This document shows positions 18,611-27,473 of a stretch of DNA of 64,000 nt, piece after piece (the first letter of the stretch is position 1; the number at the start of each line of letters is the position of its first letter). Origin of the DNA: Anaerococcus pacaensis 9403502. GTDB lineage: Bacteria > Bacillota > Clostridia > Tissierellales > Peptoniphilaceae. The notes under the pieces were generated by a model. That model did not search any database. It was not told the DNA's origin and worked only from the letters and a program-made list of their open reading frames with translations. The stretch covers positions 757,661 through 821,660 of the forward strand of contig HG326663.1 of NCBI GenBank assembly GCA_000308255.3, in the 5' to 3' direction. Both the position numbers and the translations under genes were made by a program.

Positions 18611-18931
18611 ATGATGACTGTAGATTATGATGATATAACAAAAAAACTTAAGGCTATTTCTGATCCTAAGAGACTTAGGATTGTGGATATGCTTTCTTGT
18701 GGTGAGCTTTGTGCTTGTGAGATTTTGGAGAAGTTTGATATTACTCAGCCTACCCTATCTCACGATATGAAAAGGCTTATAGAGGCTGATATTGTTACTA
18801 GTAGGAAAGTGGGCAAGAACACTTATTATGCTCTAAACATTGAGGCTTTGGATGATATAGGGCTTAGGCTTGATTATATATTCAATAACAAGGAAGATTG
18901 TATCTGCAAGCACTGCAGGGTAGAGTATTAA
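18611..18931 (+). CDS. arsR: ArsR family arsenite-responsive repressor
   Basis: A winged helix-turn-helix repressor of 106 residues. ISDPKRLRIVDML is the standard helix 2 of the family. CGELCACEILEKF (about 31-43) holds the CxC thiols that bind As(III) or Sb(III), and ITQPTLSHDMKRL (about 45-57) is the recognition helix. CICKHCRVEY at the C-terminus adds further thiols. Binding of arsenite releases it from the operator, and the operon is switched on. GAGGTGA precedes two adjacent ATGs, so the start could be 18611 or 18614. It is the first gene of an arsR-arsD-arsA-arsC-acr3 operon. Confidence 0.93.
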   Translation: MMTVDYDDITKKLKAISDPKRLRIVDMLSCGELCACEILEKFDITQPTLSHDMKRLIEADIVTSRKVGKNTYYALNIEALDDIGLRLDYIFNNKEDCICKHCRVEY

Positions 18932-19024
18932 TTTTTTTTGATATACATATAGAAATATTCCTATATATCTATATAACTTTCACCAGTATAGATAGACAAA
19001 GTAACATTTTTATGGAGGATTATT

Positions 19025-19399
19025 ATGAAAAAAATGGAAATTTTTGACCCAGCATTATGTTGTTCAACAGGAGTTTGTGGAGCTAGCCCAGATAAGGAGC
19101 TTATGAGGGTTGCTAGCATCGTTGATAAGCTATCTAAAAATGGAGCGGTTATAGAAAGATATGGCCTATCAAATTCTCCAAATGAGTTTTTAGACAATAA
19201 AACTGTAAATAGCTTGTTAAATGAAAAAGGAGATAGCATCCTTCCTATTATTTTATTAGATGGGGAAGTGGTGATGACTGGTAGATATCCTTCTAACGAG
19301 GAGTTTTATGAGCTATTATTACTAGATGGAAGTATAGAAGAAGAAAAAACCAGTACATCTGGTGGATGTTGTTGTTCATCAGAAAGCGGTTGCTGCTAA
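19025..19399 (+). CDS. arsD: Arsenic metallochaperone ArsD
   Basis: A 124-residue ArsD. The N-terminal MEIFDPALCCSTGVCG contains the Cys12/Cys13/Cys18-type As(III) site (here about residues 12, 13 and 18). The thioredoxin-like fold follows (ILPIILLDGEVVMTGRYPS). The C-terminus is cysteine-rich (SGGCCCSSESGCC), giving extra vicinal pairs known in many ArsD proteins. ArsD hands arsenite to ArsA and raises its affinity. GGAGG lies 7 bases before the ATG. It is followed 27 bases later by arsA. Confidence 0.95.
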   Translation: MKKMEIFDPALCCSTGVCGASPDKELMRVASIVDKLSKNGAVIERYGLSNSPNEFLDNKTVNSLLNEKGDSILPIILLDGEVVMTGRYPSNEEFYELLLLDGSIEEEKTSTSGGCCCSSESGCC

Positions 19400-19426
19400 G
19401 TTTTTTAAAGAAAGGAGTTTTGAAGG

Positions 19427-21169
19427 ATGAGAGAGTTTGATATAGATAAGATAGAGCTTACCAAATATTTATTTTTTACTGGCAAGGGAGGAGTTGGCAA
19501 GACTTCTACTGCTTGTGCCTCTGCCATTAGTCTAGCAGATCAGGGCAAGAAGGTGCTTTTAATCAGTACAGATCCTGCTTCAAATCTCCAAGACGTTTTT
19601 GAGACTGACCTTGATAATAAGGGAGTGGAGATAGAAAAGGTAGAAGGTCTGACTGTGGCAAACTTAGACCCAATAGATGCTGCCGATGAGTATAAGGAAA
19701 GCGTAATAGGCCCTTATAGGGGAAAACTTCCTGAGTCTGTTATAGATAATATGGCTGAGCAATTATCAGGCTCTTGTACTGTTGAGATAGCTGCCTTCAA
19801 CGAATTTTCAAAGTTTATCACAGATAAGGATCTGCAAAGTAAATTTGATTATATAATCTTTGATACAGCTCCAACAGGCCATACCCTAAGGATGCTTCAA
19901 TTGCCTTCTGCCTGGACAGATTTTATTAGCCAAAGCACCCACGGGGCATCATGCCTTGGCCAATTATCAGGCCTTGAGGACCAAAAGGATGTTTACAAGA
20001 CTGCAGTAGATACCCTAGCTGATGGCAAGCTTACTAGCCTAGTTCTAGTGACCAAGCCTGAGGAAGTGCCTATCCTTGAAGCAAGTAGAGCATCTGGGGA
20101 GTTGTCAGAACTGGGAATCAAAAACCAAATCCTAATCGTAAATGGATTGTTAAGTAATTATGATGATGATATATCCAAGGCATTTTATGATAAGCAAAAA
20201 GCAGCTCTAGAAGATATGCCAGCAAATATTAGCAATATAGATACTTATTACATTCCACTTAGGGGTTATAACTTAAACAGCATAGAAAACCTCCGCTCAC
20301 TATTGACTGAAGATAAGTCAGAGCTTAAAGATGGTGAGGTAAAAGCAAGTGATATAGCTAGCCTAAGGGACATAATAGATGAACTAGATAGGAATGATAA
20401 GAAAGTTATCTTTACCATGGGCAAGGGTGGTGTAGGTAAGACTACCATAGCTTCAGCTATAGCAAAGGGACTTGCTGATAGGGGCAAGAAAGTCCACTTA
20501 ACTACGACAGATCCAGCTAACCACCTAACAGCCACAATGGAAAAAACTGAGGGCATAAGCTTAAGCCATATAGATGAAGAAGAAGAGCTAAAAAAATACC
20601 AAGAAGAAGTCCTAGCTAGTGCCAGAGAGACTATGTCAGAAGATGACCTAGACTATATAATGGAGGACTTGCGTTCACCATGTACCCAAGAAATAGCCAT
20701 CTTCCGCGCCTTTGCAGAGATAGTTGATAAGGCTGATAGTGAGGTGGTAGTCATCGATACAGCTCCAACTGGCCACACACTTTTACTTTTAGATTCGACA
20801 GAATCTTATAACAAAGAGATAGAAAGATCCCATGGAGATGTACCAGAATCAGCTAAGAAGCTCCTACCTAGACTAAGAAATGCTGATGAAACCGAGGTTG
20901 TTATAGTAACTCTAGCAGAGCCTACACCTTTTTATGAATCAGAACGTCTAGAAAAGGACCTAAAGAGAGCTGGTATATATAACAAATGGTGGGTAATCAA
21001 TTCATCTATCTATGCCACAGGATCTAGCAACCAAGTCTTAGCTGCCAAGGCAAATAGTGAGATAGAATGGATAAATAAAATTGATGAGCACACCAATGGC
21101 AATTTTACCCTTATCCCATGGGTCGTAGACCAGCTAAAGGGTTCAAAATTAGATGAATTAATCAAATAG
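19427..21169 (+). CDS. arsA: Arsenical pump-driving ATPase ArsA
   Basis: A 580-residue ATPase made of two homologous halves, each with a deviant Walker A: GKGGVGKTSTACA (about residues 19-31) and GKGGVGKTTIASA (about 332-344). Each half has the DTAPTGHTLR/L signature (about 146 and 444). Metal-site cysteines are seen in SGSCTVEIAAF (about 113-123), SCLGQL and SPCTQEIAIF. ArsA couples ATP hydrolysis to arsenite export; the usual partner ArsB is absent, and here Acr3 would take that place. GAAAGGAG precedes the ATG. Full length compared with the family. Confidence 0.96.
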   Translation: MREFDIDKIELTKYLFFTGKGGVGKTSTACASAISLADQGKKVLLISTDPASNLQDVFETDLDNKGVEIEKVEGLTVANLDPIDAADEYKESVIGPYRGKLPESVIDNMAEQLSGSCTVEIAAFNEFSKFITDKDLQSKFDYIIFDTAPTGHTLRMLQLPSAWTDFISQSTHGASCLGQLSGLEDQKDVYKTAVDTLADGKLTSLVLVTKPEEVPILEASRASGELSELGIKNQILIVNGLLSNYDDDISKAFYDKQKAALEDMPANISNIDTYYIPLRGYNLNSIENLRSLLTEDKSELKDGEVKASDIASLRDIIDELDRNDKKVIFTMGKGGVGKTTIASAIAKGLADRGKKVHLTTTDPANHLTATMEKTEGISLSHIDEEEELKKYQEEVLASARETMSEDDLDYIMEDLRSPCTQEIAIFRAFAEIVDKADSEVVVIDTAPTGHTLLLLDSTESYNKEIERSHGDVPESAKKLLPRLRNADETEVVIVTLAEPTPFYESERLEKDLKRAGIYNKWWVINSSIYATGSSNQVLAAKANSEIEWINKIDEHTNGNFTLIPWVVDQLKGSKLDELIK

Positions 21170-21177
21170 GAACAAAA

Positions 21178-21594
21178 ATGAAAGAAAAAGTTAAGGTAGC
21201 ATTTATATGCGTACACAATTCTTGCAGGTCTCAGATTGCTGAGGCCCTTGGCAAGAAATTTGCTGGAGATCAAATAGATTTTTATTCGGCAGGCACCGAA
21301 CTAGTCCCTCAGATCAACCAAGACGCTGTAAGGCTTATCAAAGATATATACGGAATTGATATGGAAGAAAGCCAGTATTCCAAACTCATAGATGACCTAC
21401 CAGAAGTAGACTATGTTATATCCATGGGTTGCAATGTAGTCTGCCCTGTACTTCCATTTAAGCACAAAAAGGATGATTGGGGTATAGAAGACCCTACTGG
21501 TAAGTCTGATGAGGAGTTTATCAAAGTAATAGAAGAAATCGAAGGAAAAGTAAAAGACTTAATCAGCGAAATAGATGAGGAGTTTGGTAGATGA
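21178..21594 (+). CDS. arsC: Arsenate reductase, low-molecular-weight phosphatase fold
   Basis: A 138-residue protein with the P-loop CVHNSCRSQIAEAL (about residues 11-24), where the first Cys is the nucleophile. The redox cysteines of thioredoxin-coupled ArsC appear in SMGCNVVCPVLP (about 83-94), and DWGIEDPTGKSDEEF (about 101-115) holds the catalytic Asp. It reduces arsenate to arsenite with thioredoxin, supplying the substrate for export. It starts 8 bases after arsA and its stop overlaps acr3 by four bases. Confidence 0.94.
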   Translation: MKEKVKVAFICVHNSCRSQIAEALGKKFAGDQIDFYSAGTELVPQINQDAVRLIKDIYGIDMEESQYSKLIDDLPEVDYVISMGCNVVCPVLPFKHKKDDWGIEDPTGKSDEEFIKVIEEIEGKVKDLISEIDEEFGR

Positions 21595-22631
21595 AAAAAC
21601 AACAAGATATAAGCTTTTTTGAGCGAAATCTTACATTTTGGGTTTTAATATGCATGGCCATTGGTGTTCTAATCGGACGCTTCATACCTGCTATTCCAGA
21701 GGCTTTGGGAGAGTTTGAGTTTTACAATGTATCTATCCCAACAACCATACTTCTTTGGATTATGATCTATCCTATGATGCTAAAGATTGACTTTAAAAGT
21801 ATAAAGAATATAAAAAATAATCCTAAGGGTCTATTTATAACATGGTTTGCCAACTGGATTATCAAGCCATTTACTATGTATCTGATAGCTAGATTATTCT
21901 TTTTTGGTATTTATAAAAATATTATCAGCGAAAATCTTGCCTCCGAATATCTAGCAGGTGCAGTATTATTAGGGGCAGCTCCATGTACAGCCATGGTGTT
22001 TGTTTGGAGTAAGCTAACCAGGGGAGATAGTGCCTACACCCTAGTGCAAGTAGCTAGCAATGATTTAATCTTGCTATTTGCCTATATTCCAATAGTAAGC
22101 TTTTTACTAAAGAGGGGCAATATCAATATACCTTGGGGGACCCTACTTTTATCAATCGTACTATTTATAGTAGTTCCCCTTATCCTAAGTATGATTACTA
22201 GAAACTATGTGATAAAAAATAAGGGTGAAGATTACTTAAATGATGTATTTATCCCATCATTTGATAAGTATACTATGGTTGGATTATTACTAACATTGAT
22301 AATAATATTTTCATTCCAAGGAATGAAAATTATCGACCAACCTCTAGATATTGCTCTTATAGCAGTACCACTTATACTTCAAACCTTTCTTATATTTGCT
22401 ATAACCTTTGGCATGGCATATCTTGCAAAGCTACCTTATTCTATAGCTGCTCCATGCGGGATGATAGGAGCATCTAACTTCTTTGAATTAGCTGTAGCGG
22501 TTGCTATTTCACTATTTGGACTATCATCTGGTGCAACCCTTGCAACAGTGGTAGGGGTTTTGGTAGAAGTTCCAGTCATGCTACTCTTAGTAAGAATTGC
22601 AAACTCTATGGAGTATAAGTTTAACAGATAA
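21591..22631 (+). CDS. acr3: ACR3 family arsenite efflux transporter
   Basis: A 346-residue membrane protein with about ten hydrophobic segments. The conserved ACR3 motifs are present: GAAPCTAMVFVWSKLTRG (about 125-142) with the essential Cys, and the SIAAPCGMIGASNFFELAVA region (about 283-302). It exports As(III) by proton exchange, possibly energised further by ArsA. ATGA overlap with arsC indicates coupled translation. It ends the operon and is followed by two terminators. Confidence 0.95.
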   Translation: MKKQQDISFFERNLTFWVLICMAIGVLIGRFIPAIPEALGEFEFYNVSIPTTILLWIMIYPMMLKIDFKSIKNIKNNPKGLFITWFANWIIKPFTMYLIARLFFFGIYKNIISENLASEYLAGAVLLGAAPCTAMVFVWSKLTRGDSAYTLVQVASNDLILLFAYIPIVSFLLKRGNINIPWGTLLLSIVLFIVVPLILSMITRNYVIKNKGEDYLNDVFIPSFDKYTMVGLLLTLIIIFSFQGMKIIDQPLDIALIAVPLILQTFLIFAITFGMAYLAKLPYSIAAPCGMIGASNFFELAVAVAISLFGLSSGATLATVVGVLVEVPVMLLLVRIANSMEYKFNR

Positions 22632-22644
22632 TTCATCGTAAAAG

Positions 22645-22718
22645 ATCAGCCTAGTGAGGTGAACCCCTCAATCCGTATTCCGGATTTTGGGGTTCGGCTT
22701 ATAAGGCTGATTTTTTTA
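22645..22718 (+). terminator. Terminator of the ars operon, long hairpin
   Basis: Nested stems: outer ATCAGCCT (22645-22652) with AGGCTGAT (22704-22711), inner GAACCCC with GGGGTTC and ATCCG with CGGAT, then seven T residues. The inner CCCCTCAATCCGTATT also occurs in the ahpF terminator at 36233. Confidence 0.85.
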
Positions 22719-22738
22719 TTATAGTTTGATTATTTAAA

Positions 22739-22791
22739 TAAAAAAACCCATCAATAGATTTTTTTCTAACAAAAGTCTGGATGGGTTTTTG
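22739..22791 (+). terminator. Second hairpin after the ars operon
   Basis: CCCATC (22747-22752) and GATGGG (22780-22785) are followed by TTTTTG. A-rich sequence on the other side makes it possibly bidirectional. The interval 22792-23141 holds no gene that I can support. Confidence 0.5.
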
Positions 22792-23141
22792 TGTATTTCA
22801 AGGGAGGACTGGCTGATTATTTGTGAATCAATTGTATATTCGCATTCTTTTTTGACTAATATTATATAAAGAGTTTTTATTTGCTAGATTGAGGGACGTA
22901 TCAATCTGCAGATATTTTTTATTAATACCAAGTAGTAGTAAGTAGTTATTAATTTATCTTAGGAGAAAAGTTTGCTTGGTACTCTTATAATAATTTTTTT
23001 GGAGAGATCTTCATGATTTTTAGTAATTTTTATCAGCTAAGGATGCATGCTTCTAGGTTTTGTGGTCCTAGGTGGATTATTTAATAATATCAGCCAGTTT
23101 ATCTTATCAATTATTGTATTATAGGGGGGAGTTGCTAGAGC

Positions 23142-24299
23142 TTATTCTCCCCAGAATTCTTCTGCTATTTTTTGGCCTTGGTCAATCTTTGCCCATTGTT
23201 CATCAACGCTTAGTTCGTTTCCTTCGTCACATGAAGCAAAGCCGCATTGGTGGGATAGGTAGAGTCTGTCTTTGTCTATGAATTGGCTTGCTTTTTCTAA
23301 TAGGTCTAGGGCTCTTTTTTCATCATCAAGGGTGTTGGTCTTGCTTGATAATAGGCCTAGGACTATTTCGGTATCTTTGTCCTTAAATACTTCTAGGGCG
23401 TCTATTGATCCTGCACGCTCATCATCCCATTCTAGATAGAATCTGTCGTAGTTTTGCTTTTCTAAGAATAGGTGGGCGATTGATTCATAAGATCCATCAC
23501 TCATTGATCTTGACTCGTAGTTACCACGGCAATTGTGGGTATATACTTTTAGTCCAAGCTCATGACCATAGTCAATTACCTCATTGTTTATGTCTATAAA
23601 TTTGTAGGCAAGCTCCTCATTTTGTTCTTCTTTTCCGCCTGTTGCCTCAAATGGAGAATCCTGGTTATCATCTGAGAAAATTTCCCATAGGCAGTCGTCA
23701 AATTGAACTATTTCTCCGCCGGCTTCCTTGAATTCTTTGAGGAAGTCTTTGTATGATTGTTTTAAGTCCTCTTCGTATTGGTCGATTTTGCCAGCGTAGT
23801 AGCCATCACTTAGTCTATCAAATAATGATAGCTCACCATAGATATGAGATGGTGAAGGGATACATTGTTTGATTTCGACATCTCCTGCTAGTTCTTTTAG
23901 TCTTTTGAAGTGGTCTATGAATGGGTGGTTCTTGCCGTTAATCTTATCTACAAATTTGATTCCAATATCGGTTCTAGTTTCGTATTTTTCTTCTTTACCA
24001 TCCTTATCCCTAAAGAAATATCCGGTATCAGCTATGTACCTTTCTGCTCCATTTAGTCCCCATACAAAGTCTAGGTGCCATAGGGATTTGGAGAATTCCC
24101 CATCTGTAATTTCTACCAGCCCATGGTCTTTTTGGGCCTTTACTACTTCAGCTACAGCTTCATCTTCAGTTTTCTTATATCCATCTAGATCATCGTAGAA
24201 TGGATAAGTGATGTCATCACGTTTTCTTATTTCATCTTTGTATTCTAATAGTTCCTTTGGTCTTAGTAACGATCCTACAATTAAAAATCTTTTGCTCAT
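23142..24299 (-). CDS. MetE-like (YxjG/YxjH type) cobalamin-independent methionine synthase family protein
   Basis: A 385-residue protein similar to the C-terminal catalytic domain of MetE. VGSLLRPKELL at the N-terminus, LVEITDGEFSKSLWHLDF (about 61-78), VQFDDCLWE (about 197-205), the zinc-site candidates His and Cys in VYTHNCRGN (about 250-258) and LSHQCGFASC (about 348-357) are the family landmarks. Such short proteins make methionine from homocysteine with methyl donors other than the polyglutamyl folate, or act in methylthio salvage. The T-box upstream, with an apparent methionine specifier, ties it to methionine supply. The ATG (24297-24299) follows AAAGGAGC. Confidence 0.88.
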   Translation of the reverse strand: MSKRFLIVGSLLRPKELLEYKDEIRKRDDITYPFYDDLDGYKKTEDEAVAEVVKAQKDHGLVEITDGEFSKSLWHLDFVWGLNGAERYIADTGYFFRDKDGKEEKYETRTDIGIKFVDKINGKNHPFIDHFKRLKELAGDVEIKQCIPSPSHIYGELSLFDRLSDGYYAGKIDQYEEDLKQSYKDFLKEFKEAGGEIVQFDDCLWEIFSDDNQDSPFEATGGKEEQNEELAYKFIDINNEVIDYGHELGLKVYTHNCRGNYESRSMSDGSYESIAHLFLEKQNYDRFYLEWDDERAGSIDALEVFKDKDTEIVLGLLSSKTNTLDDEKRALDLLEKASQFIDKDRLYLSHQCGFASCDEGNELSVDEQWAKIDQGQKIAEEFWGE

Positions 24300-24352
24300 T
24301 TTAAGCTCCTTTATTAAAATTATTTAGAAATAAAACGCTAAAGGCTGAAATC

Positions 24353-24610
24353 AAAAAGACCCCGTCCTTAAAAAGGACGAGGTCACTCGTGTTACCACCT
24401 TAATTTTATATTAATCTCACAATTAATAACTCATCAGGTACATATAATACCCTATCGCTGTAACGTGCGCACACGGATTGTCTTAAATATTCGGACAACC
24501 AACTTAGAGGCCATTTTCAGTTTTCTGCTACTTGACTATTTCCACCAACCATAGTCTCTCTGTAAAGTTTTCAAAAACCTACTTTTCTCATCAACGTTTT
24601 TATTTCCTAG
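24353..24610 (-). promoter_or_regulatory. T-box riboswitch leader, apparent methionine specifier
   Basis: On the minus strand the leader starts with GTTGATGAGAAAAGTAG and AGAGAG, then GGTTGGTGGA and CTGAAAATGGCCTCTAAG. The specifier is ATG (24512-24514). The T-box core AAGGTGGTAACACG lies at 24388-24401 and a terminator with stem GGACGAGGTC/GACCCCGTCC at 24358-24384 with a T tail to 24353. Uncharged tRNA-Met should stabilise the antiterminator and turn on the MetE-like gene. Confidence 0.93.
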
Positions 24611-24615
24611 TTATA

Positions 24616-24644
24616 ATTATAGACTAGCTTTTTATCTTTGTCAA
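24616..24644 (-). promoter_or_regulatory. Sigma-A-type promoter of the methionine T-box
   Basis: TTGACA (24639-24644) and TATAAT (24616-24621) on the minus strand are 17 bases apart, identical to consensus. Confidence 0.88.
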
Positions 24645-24758
24645 ATAAATTGTTGAAAATATTTTGATTATTCTTTTAGTGTTTGTTCAAATCTCACTAA
24701 TTACATAGCTAGAGCAGAAGACGTATAGTGAAAGTATTAAAGATTTGATGGGGTAATA

Positions 24759-25253
24759 ATGATAGAAATAATACAAACGAGCAAAGATGATTTAAAAAAT
24801 ATACAAAAGTTGTGGGCTGACAAAGAAGTCATGGCCCATGTGGGTATTCCAGATGGGATTATAAGATCAGATGATCAAATGAATAGCTGGCTAGAAGCAC
24901 AAATCTCAAAGGTAGCTAATTCAAATCATTACTCAATCTATAAAGATGGTAAATATTGCGGAGAAGTTCACTATGAGATTTTTACTGACCATGATAATAT
25001 AGCAGATCTTGGCATCAAATTATATAGCTTTGCGAGAGGATTAGGGATAGCTAACTATGCCTTATCTTTTGTAATTGAAAAAGCATATAAAAATGGGGCA
25101 AAGATAATATCCTTAGACCCAAATCCTAACAATAAAAGAGCTATCAGATTTTATGAGAAGATGGGTTTTGTAAAAAAGGAAACACCAGATTTTGTTATTA
25201 AAAGATTCCCCCAATTTGACCATTATTATATGGAGCTTAATAAGAAATTATAA
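24759..25253 (+). CDS. GNAT family N-acetyltransferase
   Basis: A 164-residue acetyltransferase of the RimJ/RimL-like group. The acetyl-CoA site is SFARGLGIANYALSFVIEKA (about residues 88-107), and the signature NKRAIRFYEKMGFVKKET (about 126-143) follows. The final YYMELNK is typical. The N-terminal part (KLWADKEVMAHVGIPDG) resembles the substrate loop of enzymes that modify small molecules or ribosomal proteins, but no substrate can be named. Single gene; the start follows GGGGTAAT. Confidence 0.85.
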   Translation: MIEIIQTSKDDLKNIQKLWADKEVMAHVGIPDGIIRSDDQMNSWLEAQISKVANSNHYSIYKDGKYCGEVHYEIFTDHDNIADLGIKLYSFARGLGIANYALSFVIEKAYKNGAKIISLDPNPNNKRAIRFYEKMGFVKKETPDFVIKRFPQFDHYYMELNKKL

Positions 25254-25337
25254 TATAGGGTATATTAATTGAAAAAATAAGCAAAATTATTTACAATCCA
25301 TTACTAGGTAAGTATAATGTAAAAAAAGGGGGGGCTT

Positions 25338-25610
25338 ATGGATACAACTAATGTGAATTTTAGACTTGACAAGAAAACTAAAAAAGAAGCTGAAGAATTG
25401 TTTGAGGACTTGGGATTAAATATGACCACAGCACTTACCATGTTTGTTAAAGCATCCATTAGGGAGCAAGCAATTCCATTTGAAGTTAGAAGGGATGTTC
25501 CAAAAGCTGAAACAATTGCAGACATTGATGAATCAGAAAGATTATTAAAGGATCCAAATGTCAAAGCTTATGACAATATGAAAGATTTGATTAAGTCTCT
25601 TGAGTCATGA
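25338..25610 (+). CDS. RelB/DinJ family antitoxin
   Basis: A 90-residue protein. The N-terminal TTNVNFRLDKKTKKEAEELF and GLNMTTALTMFVKASIREQ (about 28-46) form the ribbon-helix-helix DNA-binding part of RelB/DinJ. The C-terminal tail would wrap the toxin. A run of eight G residues (25327-25334, 'aaaaaaaggggggggctt') precedes the ATG and seems to serve as the ribosome binding site. The toxin gene overlaps by ATGA but is broken, so this antitoxin has no working local partner. Confidence 0.88.
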   Translation: MDTTNVNFRLDKKTKKEAEELFEDLGLNMTTALTMFVKASIREQAIPFEVRRDVPKAETIADIDESERLLKDPNVKAYDNMKDLIKSLES

Positions 25611-25863
25611 AATATCAAGTCATATATACAAATAGATTTAAAAAAGATTTAAAATTAGCAAAGAAGCAAAATAAAGATTTGGATAAACTTTATAAAATGG
25701 TAATACATTAGATTTATCCTATAATGATCATAGCTAAGTGGGGGATTACAAAGACTATAGAGAATGCCACATTGAGTCAGACTGGCTACTAATTTACAAA
25801 ATTAAAGATGAAAAAATGGTTTTATCTTTGACAAAGCTGGGCTCACATTCAGACTTATTTTAA
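25607..25863 (+). pseudogene. YafQ/RelE-type toxin, decayed
   Basis: The start codon overlaps the antitoxin stop. It reads MKYQVIYTNRFKKDLKLAKK and LDKLYKMVIH and then stops at about 25709. In the next frame NTLDLSYNDHS, a TAA, then DYKDYRECHIESDWLLIYKI and LTKLGSHSDLF follow, which is the C-terminal half of YafQ with the catalytic His region. A deletion with frameshift in the middle, plus a second lesion at the codons for HSLSG, inactivated the gene. The catalytic HIxxDW and the final SHSDLF are recognisable. Confidence 0.85.
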
Positions 25864-26047
25864 ATGAAGAAAGAAACAAAACGCCCGACAGTCTGAAACA
25901 TAATTATTATATTTTTATTTTTCTTTATTGAGCATATAATTCTTGCTTTGGTGTCTTACCCTACTAAGCGCAAGCTTAAAAAGCTTATGACGGAAAATCT
26001 CACAGGGAGAAGTTTAGTTAAAATAATTTCAAATAATCGTAACAAAA

Positions 26048-26099
26048 CCTCCTAATAGATTAGTCTGATGTTAATTAGCTAGACCAATCTACTAAGAGG
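26048..26099 (-). terminator. Terminator of the SDR gene
   Basis: Two 19-base arms (26048-26066 and 26081-26099) pair completely on the minus-strand RNA if G-U pairs are counted, whereas the plus strand has three A-C mismatches. The transcript then runs into GGTTTTG. This strand bias shows the hairpin serves the minus-strand SDR gene. Confidence 0.7.
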
Positions 26100-26135
26100 A
26101 ATCATATCATATATATTGCAACAGCCGCTTTTAAT

Positions 26136-26906
26136 TTAAATTGTGAGCCATCCACCATCTACAGATAGCAGTTGTCCTGTGGTATAACTTGAGTTGTGGC
26201 TAGCAAACATTAGTATAGCTGTGTCTAGCTCTCCTGCTTGGCCTGGGCGGCCCATTGGGGTGCTCATAGTTATAAATTGTGCCATAGCTTCATTGGCTAG
26301 GACATCTTGGGTCATTTCGCTTTCAAAGTATGCAGGGCCTATGGCATTTACTGTGATGCCATCTTTTGCCCATTCTGCTGCAAGACTGATAGTTAGATTT
26401 CTAACTGCACCCTTGGTTGTAGTATACATTGATAAGGCGCCGCCGTTTAGGGCTACTGACGAGTGAATAGAGCCGAGGTTGATGATTCTACCGTAGCCAT
26501 TTTCTTTCATATTTTTTCCTACTTCACGGGCCATGTAAAATAGAGAGTTGACATTGACATCCATCATACGAAGCCATTGTTCATCTGTAGTCTCTGTAGC
26601 TGGAGCCGTATCACCTAGTCCTGCGTTGTTGATGAGTATATCAATTTTACCAAAGTCTTCGATTACCTTAGCTACATTTTCTGTAACTTTTGTACTGTCT
26701 GTGACATCTGTTACATAGTATTTGACTTTTACGTCGTATTCGCTTTCAATATCTGCCTTAACTTGTTTAAGTTTATCTTCACGACGGGCAAATAATGCAA
26801 GATTTGCTCCTTGATTTGCTAGGGCCTTAGCAAATTGAACGCCAAGTCCAGAAGAAGCACCTGTAACTATGGCTACGTCACCTGTTAGGTCAAAATAATT
26901 TTTCAT
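26136..26906 (-). CDS. SDR family oxidoreductase
   Basis: I chose the ATG at 26904-26906 because it follows AAAGGAAAT; a longer frame upstream has no site. The 256-residue product is a classical short-chain dehydrogenase: cofactor motif TGASSGLGVQFAKAL (about residues 16-30), NNAG (about 93-96), catalytic Ser in INLGSIHSS (about 143-151), YTTTKGA with the YxxxK pair (about 160-166), and SVDGGWLTI at the end. It resembles gluconate 5-dehydrogenase/3-oxoacyl-ACP reductase-like enzymes. An Arg after strand 2 (FARRED) suggests NADPH. The substrate is unknown. It is a single gene. Confidence 0.88.
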   Translation of the reverse strand: MKNYFDLTGDVAIVTGASSGLGVQFAKALANQGANLALFARREDKLKQVKADIESEYDVKVKYYVTDVTDSTKVTENVAKVIEDFGKIDILINNAGLGDTAPATETTDEQWLRMMDVNVNSLFYMAREVGKNMKENGYGRIINLGSIHSSVALNGGALSMYTTTKGAVRNLTISLAAEWAKDGITVNAIGPAYFESEMTQDVLANEAMAQFITMSTPMGRPGQAGELDTAILMFASHNSSYTTGQLLSVDGGWLTI

Positions 26907-27110
26907 AAAAATTTCCTTTCGATTTTTTGCCAGATTTATCTCTATCTCTTTAGACCTTATATACCCCAATTTTCTGTTCTATTTCTCATTTACTTTTAAT
27001 GTTTTTAACAAGTAGGAATCTGATAATCATCTACCAAAATAAAGCAAATGTTAGCATACTAACTATAAAGCTAAAAATCCAATTGTTAAAATAATTGTAA
27101 GGAGGATGAT

Positions 27111-27461
27111 ATGGATAAAGATATAACAATTGTTAGCAATAATCCTAGGCTTGCTGACTTTTATGATAACGTTTTATGGGTTGATGGTGACTATATAGAT
27201 GTCCTTTATAAGGTCAGGGATATGGTTCACCTGGGCCATACTATCATAAATCATCCCCTTGGAGCATCTATTAGAATGTTTTATTCTCCTTACAGAAGTA
27301 TCGCCATCAGAAAAGGCGACAGCGATAGGTCTGTGAATATTATAGAAGATTCAGTAATCTCGTATTTGACCATCATGGGAGAGCGCGAACCAGATTATAA
27401 AAATGCGAGAGACTATGAGTTCATGGACATGGAGCTTCTTAAGGAGGGACTGACTCAGTAG
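27111..27461 (+). CDS. grdX: GrdX family protein
   Basis: A 116-residue protein matching GrdX, the small protein of unknown activity encoded with glycine/sarcosine/betaine reductases. Features seen are ITIVSNNPRLADFY at the N-terminus, a central VRDMVHLGHTIINHPLGASI (about 43-62), and FYSPYRSIAI. AAGGAGGATGAT gives an excellent ribosome binding site. It is the first gene of a grdX - component B - transporter - regulator operon. Its role in reductase assembly or regulation has not been settled as far as I know. Confidence 0.9.
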   Translation: MDKDITIVSNNPRLADFYDNVLWVDGDYIDVLYKVRDMVHLGHTIINHPLGASIRMFYSPYRSIAIRKGDSDRSVNIIEDSVISYLTIMGEREPDYKNARDYEFMDMELLKEGLTQ

Positions 27462-27473
27462 AAAGGAGAATCT

